In this document: in pieces, positions 16,102 through 24,005 of the stretch
How the letters are laid out: every line of letters begins with the position of its first letter
Position numbering within the stretch: position 1 is the first letter of the stretch
Source: Pseudomonadota bacterium
GTDB taxonomy: Bacteria > Vulcanimicrobiota > Vulcanimicrobiia > Eremiobacterales > Eremiobacteraceae
Length of the DNA: 33,969 nucleotides
Direction: 5' to 3'
NCBI GenBank assembly: GCA_021325335.1
Contig: JAJPHJ010000037.1
Location: 1-33,969 of the forward strand
The notes under the pieces: model-generated
Seen by the model: only the letters and a program-made list of their open reading frames with translations
The model's database searches: none
What the model was told of the DNA's origin: nothing
Program-made: the position numbers and the translations under genes

Positions 16102-17940
16102 TCAGACGTAGTCGCGCAGCGTGAGGGTCACGGTGCGCTTCGCGCCCGCATGCAGTACCGTGAGCTTCACTTGGCTCCCCGCGGCCGAGTGGAACATCGT
16201 CCGCAGGAGCAGCAACCCAACGCTTGACGCGGGCGCCCCGTTGACACCAACGATGAGGTCACCGGCTTTGATGCCGGCGGCGGCCGCCGGAGTATCTTTG
16301 AGCGCGTCGATGACCCGCAGGCCTCCGTTGGTCTGCACGATGACGAGACCGGAGCGATCGTAGGTGTCGGGTTTATCGTAGATCGCATTCGGCTGCAAGT
16401 ACATGATCTGCCGCCGGTAGGCGAAGGTCACGCTGAAACGCTTGAGCAGTCCGCCGCCGATGTTGCCGGAGGTGCCGGGTTCGGTCGTCGCTCCAGCCGT
16501 GTCTTCCGAGTAGGTCGCGACCACGCTGCGAACCGGCACGGTTCCGATGTTGAAGACGGGGACGCGTCCGAGCGAGCCGTACGATGGCCCGCCGATGCCG
16601 AAGCCCGTGATGCCACGGACCTTCGTAAAGCCGAGATTGTTCGCGACCACGAACGGTTCGTAGAAGTCGAGCGACCCGCGATTGCCGGTGTCGATGATGA
16701 ACGTGCCGCGCAGCTTGCCGAAGCTGCCTTGGACGAGCGGCACGCTGTCGTCGTAGCCGAAAGGCACCGCGGTGCCGAAATTTCCAGTGCTTCCGGCGGG
16801 CCGGAACGTGATGCGGCTAGTGTGGTAGTCGATCGTCGTCACGAAGCGGCGGAGAACCTCGTAACCGATCATGCCCTGGATCCTCACCCCCTCGATCGCC
16901 TGCATCACTTTTCCCAACGGCAGGATCGCGCACAGCTGATCGCGCAACGTGGCGCCGCCGACTTGAATGGACTTCGCGATGCCAAATCCCGTCATGACCT
17001 GCCCAGCGCCGGCGCCGCTTGCGTGGTAGGCACCGGCCGAGGTCGCGCCGACGAGCGCCGCCGTCTGCGGCGTGAGCACGTTGCGTCCGCCCGAATCGAA
17101 GATGAAAAGGAACGGACCTTTGCCGTTCACCATGGCATGCAAATAGATGTGGTTGTTGATGAGCTTGAACGGCACGGTGGAAGACCCGCCGGCGATCGAA
17201 GCGTCGGTGACCGAACTGGCCGGCATTTTGAACGCCCCTGCGACCGGCACGTTGAGGCTGACCGCTGTGGTCTGGATCTGCGTCTGGTTGTTTTCCGACG
17301 TGGTCGTTGCTGAGAACGGCAAGACCACGCCGTTCACGCTGCGGTAGTCGGAAAGCGCGGTCGTCACATCGCGACCGTTAGGGATCATCGCCGTTTCGCG
17401 GGCGATCAGGCCCGTCGCAGTATCGATCCAGATATCGACCGGAAAGCCGCCTTTGGGCTGCGCTTGCAGCTCGGAGTACCGTCCATGCGCGTCGACTTTG
17501 ACGCCGACGTACGAGATGGTGCCCGGCCACCGGTCGCGGTACAAGAACGACCACGAGCTGAGGAAGGCTCCGGTCGCCGCCAGGTGCAGCGTCGAGAAAT
17601 CGCTGACGGGCCACGCATCGCCCGTGACGTCTTGCGACCAGGCGACCTTGCCGTCGAAGCCTTGGGCGTTCGTGAGCGGTCCGAGATGCTGGCGCTGGAC
17701 GGAGCTTCCGGTGCGAACGTCGTCGATCTCCTCGCCCGTACCCGAAATCCCCGCGAAGACCACGCGCTGCTTCCAATCGATCGAAGTCACAAGGTCCAGC
17801 GCTGCTCCGCCCATCGCCGCCTTCGTGCGGGCGAGGATGCGATCGACCGTGCCGCTCGCGTGGGCCGGGCGCGCGCAGACAAGGAAAACGAGAAGGGCAG
17901 TGCACAGTACGGAGGCCGGCGTGCGACGCATGTCGCGCAC
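16102..17940 (-). CDS. Exported aspartic protease (two D-S/T-G motifs) with PDZ domain
   Basis: This 612-residue protein has a signal peptide (about 1-29). An N-terminal domain (about 30-240) resembles the LolA-like fold used for lipid or lipoprotein binding (FDGKVAWSQDVTG, IWIDTATGLIARET). Two retropepsin-like lobes follow, with F-D282-S-G-G and I-D417-T-G-N as the catalytic-type loops. A PDZ domain closes the chain (about 528-612; GLVIVQTNGGLRVIDALKDT and AGIKAGDLIVGVNG). Having two aspartate motifs in one chain suggests an intramolecular pseudo-dimer rather than a homodimer. The start could be GTG 17940 or ATG 17931; both retain the signal peptide. It begins 9 bp after korB and ends 3 bp before the BNR gene. 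Periplasmic or surface proteolysis is inferred from the motifs. Confidence 0.85.
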   Translation of the reverse strand: MRDMRRTPASVLCTALLVFLVCARPAHASGTVDRILARTKAAMGGAALDLVTSIDWKQRVVFAGISGTGEEIDDVRTGSSVQRQHLGPLTNAQGFDGKVAWSQDVTGDAWPVSDFSTLHLAATGAFLSSWSFLYRDRWPGTISYVGVKVDAHGRYSELQAQPKGGFPVDIWIDTATGLIARETAMIPNGRDVTTALSDYRSVNGVVLPFSATTTSENNQTQIQTTAVSLNVPVAGAFKMPASSVTDASIAGGSSTVPFKLINNHIYLHAMVNGKGPFLFIFDSGGRNVLTPQTAALVGATSAGAYHASGAGAGQVMTGFGIAKSIQVGGATLRDQLCAILPLGKVMQAIEGVRIQGMIGYEVLRRFVTTIDYHTSRITFRPAGSTGNFGTAVPFGYDDSVPLVQGSFGKLRGTFIIDTGNRGSLDFYEPFVVANNLGFTKVRGITGFGIGGPSYGSLGRVPVFNIGTVPVRSVVATYSEDTAGATTEPGTSGNIGGGLLKRFSVTFAYRRQIMYLQPNAIYDKPDTYDRSGLVIVQTNGGLRVIDALKDTPAAAAGIKAGDLIVGVNGAPASSVGLLLLRTMFHSAAGSQVKLTVLHAGAKRTVTLTLRDYV

Positions 17941-17949
17941 GTTCAGCGG

Positions 17950-18822
17950 TTAAGCGTAGGCGTCCTGGAGCGAGACGAGTTTCGGGTCGATGCGTTCAAT
18001 CGCAAGCGAGGCGATGGGCACGCTTTCCTTCGCGAGCGTGAGTTCTTCGAGCGTCGGGCGCAGCTCGCGATAGAATATGCCAAGGGGGATCTTGCCGGGC
18101 TGCATGAGCGTCGCAAAGGCGCGCGCGCGATCCGCTGGGTCGTAGTCCGCGATGTCCTCGACGTGATAGACGTTCTCTTTGAACCACTTGTAGGTGTTGA
18201 TCTTATTGAACGTCACGCAGGGCGACATGACCTCCACGATGGCAAAACCTGGATGACGAACGGCTTCCTTGATCATCTCCGTCATCTGCTTGGGCTCGGA
18301 TGAAAATCCGCGCGCCACGAACGTGCCGCCGGCGGCGAGGGCGATCGCCAGTCCGTTGACGGGGGCGTCGGGATTGCCCTCGGGGTGGGGGCCCGCCTTG
18401 AAGCCGAGCATGCTTGTGGGCGATGACTGCCCCTTCGTCAAGCCATACGTCTGGTTGTCCATGACGATGTAGGTCATGTTCGGATTGCGCCGCACCGCGT
18501 GGAGAAAGTGGCCGGCGCCGATGGCGTAACCGTCGCCATCGCCTCCGGCGACGATGACCGTGAGGTCCTTATTCGCAAGCTTCACCGCGGTCGCGGTCGG
18601 CAACGCTCTGCCGTGGACACCATGAAATGCGTAGGAGTGCAAGTAGCCTGAGATCTTGCCCGAGCAACCGATGCCGGAGATGAACGCGACGTTGCGCGGC
18701 TCGAGCGCGAGGTCGGCGCATGCCTGTTTGAGCGCCGCGAGCACGCCGAAATCCCCGCAGCCTGCGCACCACCATGAAGGCGTGGCGGTCGCGAAATCCT
18801 TTGGACCCAAGACGGTGGCCAA
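17950..18822 (-). CDS. korB: 2-oxoacid:ferredoxin oxidoreductase, beta subunit
   Basis: This 290-residue thiamine-diphosphate subunit partners the alpha/gamma subunit encoded just upstream and catalyses oxidative decarboxylation of a 2-oxoacid (most likely 2-oxoglutarate) to acyl-CoA with reduced ferredoxin, or the reverse. Cofactor motifs: W-C-A-G-C-G (C19, C22), G-I-G-C-S-G-K (C53) and a fourth cysteine in SPCVTFN supply the 4Fe-4S ligands; GGDGDGYAIGAGH with downstream MDNQTYGLTKGQ binds Mg-ThDP. Length is normal. The start is TTG 18822, supported by an AAAGGA Shine-Dalgarno about 8 bases upstream and by the 11-bp gap after korA. The next gene downstream, an exported protease, begins 9 bp after its stop. 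Distinguishing KorB from a pyruvate or branched-chain version needs phylogeny. Confidence 0.94.
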   Translation of the reverse strand: MATVLGPKDFATATPSWWCAGCGDFGVLAALKQACADLALEPRNVAFISGIGCSGKISGYLHSYAFHGVHGRALPTATAVKLANKDLTVIVAGGDGDGYAIGAGHFLHAVRRNPNMTYIVMDNQTYGLTKGQSSPTSMLGFKAGPHPEGNPDAPVNGLAIALAAGGTFVARGFSSEPKQMTEMIKEAVRHPGFAIVEVMSPCVTFNKINTYKWFKENVYHVEDIADYDPADRARAFATLMQPGKIPLGIFYRELRPTLEELTLAKESVPIASLAIERIDPKLVSLQDAYA

Positions 18823-18833
18823 TGTCTATCCTT

Positions 18834-20597
18834 TCAGCGCGCAGCCAAACCGGCGGAGAGCTTGAGCTCTCGCTGGACGGCCTCGATGATCTCGATCGGC
18901 CGGAACGGCCGGCCGTTGTACTTGCGCACGGGGTGCATGCGTGGCAGCGGCCCTGTCACATAGCGGATCAAGCGCTCGAGCTGACCCGAGAAGTTGTTCT
19001 CGACGACGAAGATGTGCGACGTGCTCTCGATGAAAGCACGCACTTCTTCTTCCGGAAACGGCCACAGGGTGCGCAGCTGCAGGAAGCGCGTGGGGATCCC
19101 CTGTGCCGCAAGACGGTCTTGCGCTTCGCTCACGGGTCCGCGGTTCGCCCCGAACGCGATGAAGGCCACGCCCGCGCTGCGATCGCCGAGGATGTTCGCT
19201 TTTGGCAGTTCGGTCCGCATGGACTCGAGCTTGCGCATGCGCTTCTCCATCATGCGCGCGCGGTTTCGGGCATCTTCCGTGATCACGCCTTCTTCGTTAT
19301 GCTCGGAGCCCGGCTCGAGATGCATGCCGCCCTGGACGCCGGGGATAACGCGCGGTGAGACGCCGTCGTCGGCAAACGCGAAACGCTTGTATTCGCCGAA
19401 GGTGACGCCACCGTTGCGCACGAGCTTGCCGCGGTCGACCGCGACCGCGTCGAGCTCCAAGCGCGGAATGGTCTCCTTGCTTTGGCAGAGCGCTTGCTCC
19501 GTGAGCACGAACACCGGCAGCTGATAGCGCTCGGCCAGGTTGAAGGCGGCCACCGTGAGATAGAATGACTCTTCGACCGTGCCCGGCGAGATGACGACCT
19601 TCGGGATCTCGCCATGCCCCGAGAAGATCACATGGTTGAGGTTGCTCTGCTCGGTCTTCGTGGGCATCCCGGTGGAGGGGCCGGCGCGGGCGCATTCGAT
19701 GATGACGATCGGCGTTTCGACGACGCCCGCGAGGCCGATGCCTTCGGTCATGAGCGCTTGACCGGGCCCGGACGTGGCGGTCATCGCCCGCACGCCGGCA
19801 TATGCCGCTCCGATCGTCATATTGATCGCGGCGAGTTCGTCTTCTGCTTGCACGACGATGCCGCCGTAGCGCGGCGCGTGTTTCGCCATCCACTCGAGCA
19901 CGTCGGTCGCGGGCGTGATGGGATAGCCCGCCATGAAGCGGCAGCCGGCCACGAGCGCTCCGTAGCCGATCGCGTCGTTGCCCATCATGAGCAGGCGCTC
20001 TCCGTCCGCTCGAGCTGCGAGCGCGTAGCCGGAAGGGCGGGTGAAATGCTCTTTGACGTATTGCGCGCCCGCCTCGATGGCGCCGATGTTTTGCGCCACG
20101 ACTTTTTCGCCCTTGCGCTCCCACAGCTTCGTGATGAGCCCGCGGATGATGGCCGGGTCCATGCCAATGAGCTGGCCGAGCACGCCGAGCGAGATGGTGT
20201 TGCGCACGAGCTCCAGGCCGAGCTGCTGCTTCGCGATGTTAGCGAGCGGCACTTCATAGAAGAACACATCGTCGCGGCGGACGTTATCGGTGAGCTTCTC
20301 CGTCGAGTTGTCGAAGATCGCGAAGCCGCCGGGCCGCATCTCGGCGATGTGCTTCTCGACGCATTCAAGGTCGAAGGCGACCATCGCGTCGACCATATCC
20401 GCAACGCCGTAGTGCCGATGTTCGCCCGCGCGGATGACGTAGTTCGTATGGCCGCCGCGTATGCGCGAGGGGAAGTCCTTGAAGGTGTAGACCTCGAGAC
20501 CCATGCGTTTGAACACGCTGGCGATAAGGTCGCCCGTGGTCAGACTGCCGTCGCCGGCCTGGCCGCCGAACAGCACCTCGATATCGTTCGTGATCAC
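18834..20597 (-). CDS. korA: 2-oxoacid:ferredoxin oxidoreductase, fused gamma-alpha subunit
   Basis: This 587-residue subunit has an N-terminal gamma domain (about 1-190) opening DIEVLFGGQAGDG, which interacts with CoA and the partner subunit. The alpha pyrimidine-binding domain follows (from about 200: GNDAIGYGALVAGCRFMAGYPITP, then EDELAAINMTIGAAYAG, TATSGPG and GPSTGMPTK), then the C-terminal transketolase-like domain (IAFGANRGPVSEAQDRL). This fused architecture is typical of KorA/OorA-type enzymes. The frame stays open upstream to 21029, but homology begins at the GTG at 20597, which I take as the start; its ribosome-binding site is weak. It is first in the tight minus-strand run korA-korB-protease-BNR protein-serine hydrolase. 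Confidence 0.93.
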   Translation of the reverse strand: MITNDIEVLFGGQAGDGSLTTGDLIASVFKRMGLEVYTFKDFPSRIRGGHTNYVIRAGEHRHYGVADMVDAMVAFDLECVEKHIAEMRPGGFAIFDNSTEKLTDNVRRDDVFFYEVPLANIAKQQLGLELVRNTISLGVLGQLIGMDPAIIRGLITKLWERKGEKVVAQNIGAIEAGAQYVKEHFTRPSGYALAARADGERLLMMGNDAIGYGALVAGCRFMAGYPITPATDVLEWMAKHAPRYGGIVVQAEDELAAINMTIGAAYAGVRAMTATSGPGQALMTEGIGLAGVVETPIVIIECARAGPSTGMPTKTEQSNLNHVIFSGHGEIPKVVISPGTVEESFYLTVAAFNLAERYQLPVFVLTEQALCQSKETIPRLELDAVAVDRGKLVRNGGVTFGEYKRFAFADDGVSPRVIPGVQGGMHLEPGSEHNEEGVITEDARNRARMMEKRMRKLESMRTELPKANILGDRSAGVAFIAFGANRGPVSEAQDRLAAQGIPTRFLQLRTLWPFPEEEVRAFIESTSHIFVVENNFSGQLERLIRYVTGPLPRMHPVRKYNGRPFRPIEIIEAVQRELKLSAGLAAR

Positions 20598-20768
20598 TCT
20601 TTGGATTATCGGCCTTTTGGAGCAGATGGGCGGCGGTTGGGCGCATCTCCATGTGACATGGGTCCATTGCGCGCTCGCCGACCTTAGGTGGTTTCCAAAA
20701 GGCGGAGCGCCTTCCTGCGGTCCGGGCGATGCAAGGCACAGCCGAACTCGTGCGCGTAGTGGCCTCGC
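20598..20768. promoter_or_regulatory. Divergent promoter region, korA operon versus methyltransferase
   Basis: This 171-bp gap between divergent starts should hold the promoter of the korAB-exported-protein operon. Visible structure: palindrome CCATG-TGA-CATGG at 20649-20661, and hairpin AAGGCG-GAG-CGCCTT at 20699-20713, which on the minus strand is followed by TTTTGG and might act as a weak attenuator in the korA leader. I see no clear -10/-35 pair. Confidence 0.35.
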
Positions 20769-21587
20769 GTGAGCACGCCTGGGCAAAAACCAGATTTCGA
20801 TACGCTGGCGACCGATTACGCGAAGTTCAGGACGTCCTATTCCGAAACGCTTTTCGATGCGATTCTTGGCTACGCGCGACTTGGAGCGAGCGGTTGCGTG
20901 CTCGACCTGGCATGCGGCACGGGTCTCGGCTTGCTCCCCTACGTGCGGCGCGGCTTTTCGGTGATCGGCGTCGATGTCGCCCCATCGATGGTCGAGCAAG
21001 CGCGACGGATACTGCCGCCGCACGCGCACGTGGAATTCCGCCTAGGCCGCGCGGAGCAGCTTCCGGTCCCCGACGCTTCGATCGACCTCGTCTCCTGCGC
21101 GCAGGCCTTTCACTGGTTCGAACCGCACGCCGCGTTCGCGGAATGCGCGCGGGTACTCGTCCCCGGCGGCGCGCTGGCGATCTTCTGGAAACATGCGGCG
21201 CCGGGCGATGTGTTGACCGCGACGAGCGAGGCGCTCGTCCGGGAGTGGCTCGGAGAAGAAGCCGTGCGCAGGTCGCGCGATCATGCGGACGAGCACATCG
21301 CCGGTTGGCCGGTGTTTTGGCAACAGGTCGCGGCGCAGGGCGAACCGGCGCAGGGGCGCTCCTTCATCGACGGCCGTAAGGAGGTCGTCGAGTTCATGCT
21401 CCCGCGGACTGGGGAAGAATTCGTGGGCTACCAGCGCTCGCGTGAAAAGATCCGCTTCGTACTCGGCGAGCGCCGCGACGAATTCTTGGCGGAGCTCGAG
21501 CGGCGGCTGCGCGCGGAAGGACCGATGGACAAACCTATCGATCAGCGCCAAGTGCAGTACGTTTTCCTCGCACGAAAGGCGGCTTGA
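20769..21587 (+). CDS. Class I SAM-dependent methyltransferase (Methyltransf_11 type)
   Basis: This 272-residue cytoplasmic methyltransferase has SAM-binding motif I V-L-D-L-A-C-G-T-G (44-52), the acidic end of strand 2 in GVDVAPSMVEQA (D69), and motif II/III features in LPVPDASIDLVSCAQAFHWF and the post-motif ECARVLVPGGALAIFW. The HWF variant and C-terminal helical region match the 'class I SAM-dependent methyltransferase' group often tied to small-molecule or lipid methylation; substrate is unknown. The start is GTG 20769 and no strong Shine-Dalgarno is visible, so the exact N-terminus is uncertain by a few residues. It is divergent from korA, and the VOC gene follows 90 bp downstream on the same strand. 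Confidence 0.9.
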   Translation: MSTPGQKPDFDTLATDYAKFRTSYSETLFDAILGYARLGASGCVLDLACGTGLGLLPYVRRGFSVIGVDVAPSMVEQARRILPPHAHVEFRLGRAEQLPVPDASIDLVSCAQAFHWFEPHAAFAECARVLVPGGALAIFWKHAAPGDVLTATSEALVREWLGEEAVRRSRDHADEHIAGWPVFWQQVAAQGEPAQGRSFIDGRKEVVEFMLPRTGEEFVGYQRSREKIRFVLGERRDEFLAELERRLRAEGPMDKPIDQRQVQYVFLARKAA

Positions 21588-21677
21588 ACGAGGCAGGTTT
21601 CACATCCGGCGACTCGGAACTGCCCTGTCCCTCGCGGCCCCTGAGCGGTCGCTTCGCGTTGAAGGTGAGTGTGAACG

Positions 21678-22073
21678 ATGTTTATCTCTGTCGTGAGCTT
21701 GCCGGTCGATGACGTCGACCGAGCGATCGATTTTTACACGAAGTCCCTAGGCTGGGAGAAGACCATGGACGCCCCCATGCAGGACGAGAACAACAGCCGC
21801 TGGGTGACGGTCGCACCTGCGGGAGCGCAGACAGCCTTCTCGCTCATCAAGGGTGATAGCGGTTGGGGTCCAGGCAAGGCGGGCGGCGACACCGGCATCG
21901 TTGTGGAAGTCGACGACGTCTTTGCGGCCCGCGACCAATTCAAAAAGAACGGCGTGCAGTTCGAGACCGAACCATCGATCGAATTCTTCGGGGGCTGGGC
22001 CCGGTTCAAGGATTCCGAGGGCAACATCTTGGGGTTGCATTCCTCGGCGCCCGCGAACGTCTCCAACAACTGA
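21678..22073 (+). CDS. VOC-superfamily (glyoxalase/bleomycin-resistance-like) protein
   Basis: This 131-residue protein has the paired beta-alpha-beta-beta-beta modules of the vicinal-oxygen-chelate fold. Module 1 begins ISVVSLPVDDVDRAIDFYTKSLGWE; module 2 contains GIVVEVDDVFAARDQFKKNGV and ends FKDSEGNILGLHS. The position that is a metal-binding histidine in glyoxalase I is valine here, so this is probably not a glyoxalase I; a binding or other VOC activity is possible. ATG 21678 has a good Shine-Dalgarno (AAGGTGAG) about 9 bases upstream. The gene is convergent with the PilZ gene and is followed by a palindromic repeat and a terminator hairpin. Confidence 0.9.
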   Translation: MFISVVSLPVDDVDRAIDFYTKSLGWEKTMDAPMQDENNSRWVTVAPAGAQTAFSLIKGDSGWGPGKAGGDTGIVVEVDDVFAARDQFKKNGVQFETEPSIEFFGGWARFKDSEGNILGLHSSAPANVSNN

Positions 22074-22084
22074 CGCGCGACAAA

Positions 22085-22116
22085 GATGTAGGGGTCGCAA
22101 ATTCATTTGCGACGAT
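22085..22116. repeat. 32-nt dispersed palindromic repeat, copy 1
   Basis: The element begins GATGTAG and ends GACGAT. Its core is a palindrome, GTCGCAAAT (22094-22102) pairing with ATTTGCGAC (22105-22113). It shares 26 of 32 positions with the copy at 30395-30426, while sequence on either side is unrelated, so the element has sharp borders. It sits just after the VOC stop codon, beside the terminator hairpin. Confidence 0.75.
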
Positions 22117-22118
22117 AA

Positions 22119-22147
22119 AAAGCGGCAAACGCATGGTTTGCCGCTTT
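22119..22147 (-). terminator. Rho-independent terminator between convergent VOC and PilZ genes
   Basis: A 12-bp perfect stem, AAAGCGGCAAAC (22119-22130) with GTTTGCCGCTTT (22136-22147), has a 5-base loop. On the minus strand, 9 bp after the PilZ stop, the stem runs into TTTTT, making a good intrinsic terminator. On the plus strand the tail is CTTTCCTT, weaker but possibly usable for the VOC transcript. Confidence 0.85.
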
Positions 22148-22155
22148 CCTTGTGA

Positions 22156-22557
22156 TTAGGCGCGAGGCATCGCGAAGCCGACCTGACGGCGGCGTTGCTC
22201 CTCTTCGACGAACAGCGCGATGTGGCGGTCCCCTTTGGGCTCCACGTCCACGAAGCTCAGACCGCACGACCACGTGAAGCCGCGATCCTCTTTGACCGCG
22301 TGAGCCACCATAGCTGTCAGACTTCGACGCCCTGCGACGCCGACCGCGAATTCTACGAGCACCATTTCCCCCGGCCGAAGACGCTTCGCCAGGGTCACTC
22401 TCGCTCCACCCGCGCCCAATTGAGACAGCATCGCCGGATGCGTCGATCCGTCGTGGAAAACGATCTTCGCCGGCTCGCTCATGAGGATGCGCTGCCAACG
22501 CCGGACATAGTTCTTCGGCTGATCGTTGGCAAATAATCGACGAAAGGAATTCAACAT
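22156..22557 (-). CDS. PilZ-domain protein (paralogue of the next gene)
   Basis: This 133-residue protein has a PilZ beta-barrel. The RxxxR c-di-GMP contact is present as R-R-W-Q-R, but the second motif, normally D/N-x-S-x-x-G, reads S-Q-L-G-A-G-G, lacking both the acidic/amide position and the serine. Nucleotide binding may therefore be weak or lost. ATG 22557 was chosen because MLNSFRRLF aligns with LLDSLKRLL of the paralogue at 22754-23188 (the cores are also alike: SEPAKIVF/EEPAHVKL, GGARV/GGARL, CGLSFVDVEP/CGLCFLGLRP). A GTG at 22623 would add 22 residues. A strong terminator follows the stop codon. It is likely a c-di-GMP-related effector or adaptor with unknown output. Confidence 0.85.
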   Translation of the reverse strand: MLNSFRRLFANDQPKNYVRRWQRILMSEPAKIVFHDGSTHPAMLSQLGAGGARVTLAKRLRPGEMVLVEFAVGVAGRRSLTAMVAHAVKEDRGFTWSCGLSFVDVEPKGDRHIALFVEEEQRRRQVGFAMPRA

Positions 22558-22753
22558 ACCGGAGCTCTCTCTGCCGGCGCGCGCGAGGATATTGCTTGCT
22601 TGCTCTTGTGACCCAGGCCACACGTGATTTGTGTCACCGACCGGGGCACCGGGTCTGCCTGCATGCGCGCGCGTTTCATATGGGATGCCACCACTCTATT
22701 GTACACCGGGAGCGGTCGCAGAGCTTGAGCGCGGGATGAGAATGCGCGGCTTT

Positions 22754-23188
22754 TTAGTCGAAGCCCGGCGCTTGGGCAGGCGCGTCTGGCTGCAGCGTTC
22801 GACGGCGGGCCTGCTCGGACGCGATAAACGCGGCGATCCATTGCGTCTCGTGCGGTCTCAGGCCGAGAAAGCACAAGCCGCACGCGAAATAATAGCTCGA
22901 GTTCTCGCGCAGTGAGTAGACGATACGGGCGAGGATGCTTTGCCTGCCGTCGGGTCCGCGGTCGAGCTGGAGCTCGACACTGTCTCCGGCCCGCAGCTGC
23001 ACCGTTGTTTGCAGGCGTGCGCCGCCGACCGACAGCTGATTCACGATAACCGGCCTATCGGTTCCGTCAGCGAGCTTGACGTGCGCGGGCTCCTCGATCG
23101 CAAGGCGCGGCCATCTGCGGGAATAACGGTCTGGAGCTCTCTTGAGCAGCAGACGTTTCAATGAGTCGAGCAATCGTGATGCCCCCAT
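22754..23188 (-). CDS. PilZ-domain protein (paralogue, upstream copy)
   Basis: This 144-residue PilZ protein is similar along its whole length to the gene 196 bp downstream, so the two arose by tandem duplication. RxxxR is R-R-W-P-R; the second motif reads N-Q-L-S-V-G-G, retaining the serine but with glutamine where aspartate is usual. An amphipathic N-terminus (MGASRLLDSLKRLLLKRAP) and a basic, Pro-rich C-terminus flank the barrel. ATG 23188 overlaps a TGTACAAT motif that also occurs at 22705-22698 upstream of the other copy. If TACAAT is a -10 box, translation would have to begin further in, for example at an in-frame TTG. It is divergent from the uncharacterised gene at 23354. Confidence 0.83.
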   Translation of the reverse strand: MGASRLLDSLKRLLLKRAPDRYSRRWPRLAIEEPAHVKLADGTDRPVIVNQLSVGGARLQTTVQLRAGDSVELQLDRGPDGRQSILARIVYSLRENSSYYFACGLCFLGLRPHETQWIAAFIASEQARRRTLQPDAPAQAPGFD

Positions 23189-23353
23189 TGTACAAGGACC
23201 CTAACCGCATCCCGTTTGTGTCATGACCGGCGTCATATGAACGAGCCGCGACCCGCCAAAAATCTGAGCGGCTGCCGTCTCCACGACGCTCACGGTGTAA
23301 TGGGGCGCCTAGCGGCGTTGTCCTACGGCCGTGAGGAGAGCGATCGCATTTTG

Positions 23354-23944
23354 ATGACGAGACCAGAACGAGTATTGGCCGTGGGCGGCCTCGGCATCGT
23401 CGCAAGCGCCATCCTCCTCTTCTCCTATGTGACCCATTCGAACGCAGACCCGCGGCCGGAAGGCTGCGGCATCAGCGCGCAGCGGTTCGATCAAACCCTC
23501 GATCAGTTGCGTTTCGCGAACTCGGCCCAGCACGCTCTCGCCCTTGCGCTTGAGTACTCCGCCCGTTCCCGCGTTTCGTACTACGACGAGATAAAAGCCA
23601 TGCGGCTCCAACGTGGCGGTGCCGCCGACCCGCGCGTCCAGCGCGACCTCGTACTGGCGTCGGTCATTCTGAGCGATCAAGAGTCGTCCATTAGCCGAGC
23701 TGAGGCGGTCGCCACCGAAGCGAAGCGAGAACTGTCGACAGGTTCGCCGCTCATCGCGCAAGCCTCGGCAGCATTGCGACAAAGCGATTGCCGCGCGCTC
23801 GCGCTGACGATGGCGCGGTCTGGGTGGCCCAAAGACCATCTCCTTGGCCAACTCGCATTGGCTGCGCGCCTCAACAGCACGGTGAGCGATCAGCTCGACG
23901 ACGCACTTGCGCTCATCACGCAAGCCAAGAACCTCGCGCGCTAA
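23354..23944 (+). CDS. Membrane-anchored protein of unknown function
   Basis: I do not recognise a family. From ATG 23354 the protein has 196 residues: a short basic N-terminus, one hydrophobic segment (about 7-27, VLAVGGLGIVASAILLFSYV), then a mostly helical Ala/Leu-rich domain with cysteines at 38 and 146 that would face the periplasm. The two cysteines could form a disulphide. The helical pattern (ANSAQHALALALEYSA and DQLDDALALITQAKNLAR) hints at TPR-like or coiled packing but shows no clear repeat. Starts further upstream (ATG 23237) would add a polar leader before the membrane segment, so 23354 is preferred; the nearest AGGAG is about 15 bases upstream. It is divergent from the PilZ pair. 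Confidence 0.6.
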   Translation: MTRPERVLAVGGLGIVASAILLFSYVTHSNADPRPEGCGISAQRFDQTLDQLRFANSAQHALALALEYSARSRVSYYDEIKAMRLQRGGAADPRVQRDLVLASVILSDQESSISRAEAVATEAKRELSTGSPLIAQASAALRQSDCRALALTMARSGWPKDHLLGQLALAARLNSTVSDQLDDALALITQAKNLAR

Positions 23945-24005
23945 CGCGGCGCTGGTTTTGTAAGACTATCCTTCATTAGAGACGGCGATACGGCGCCGGG
24001 GTGGC

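Noticed and set aside
20598-21029. 144-codon extension of korA upstream of its GTG
   Set aside because: It overlaps the divergent methyltransferase gene, is Arg-rich and lacks family similarity; the gamma domain begins right after the chosen start.
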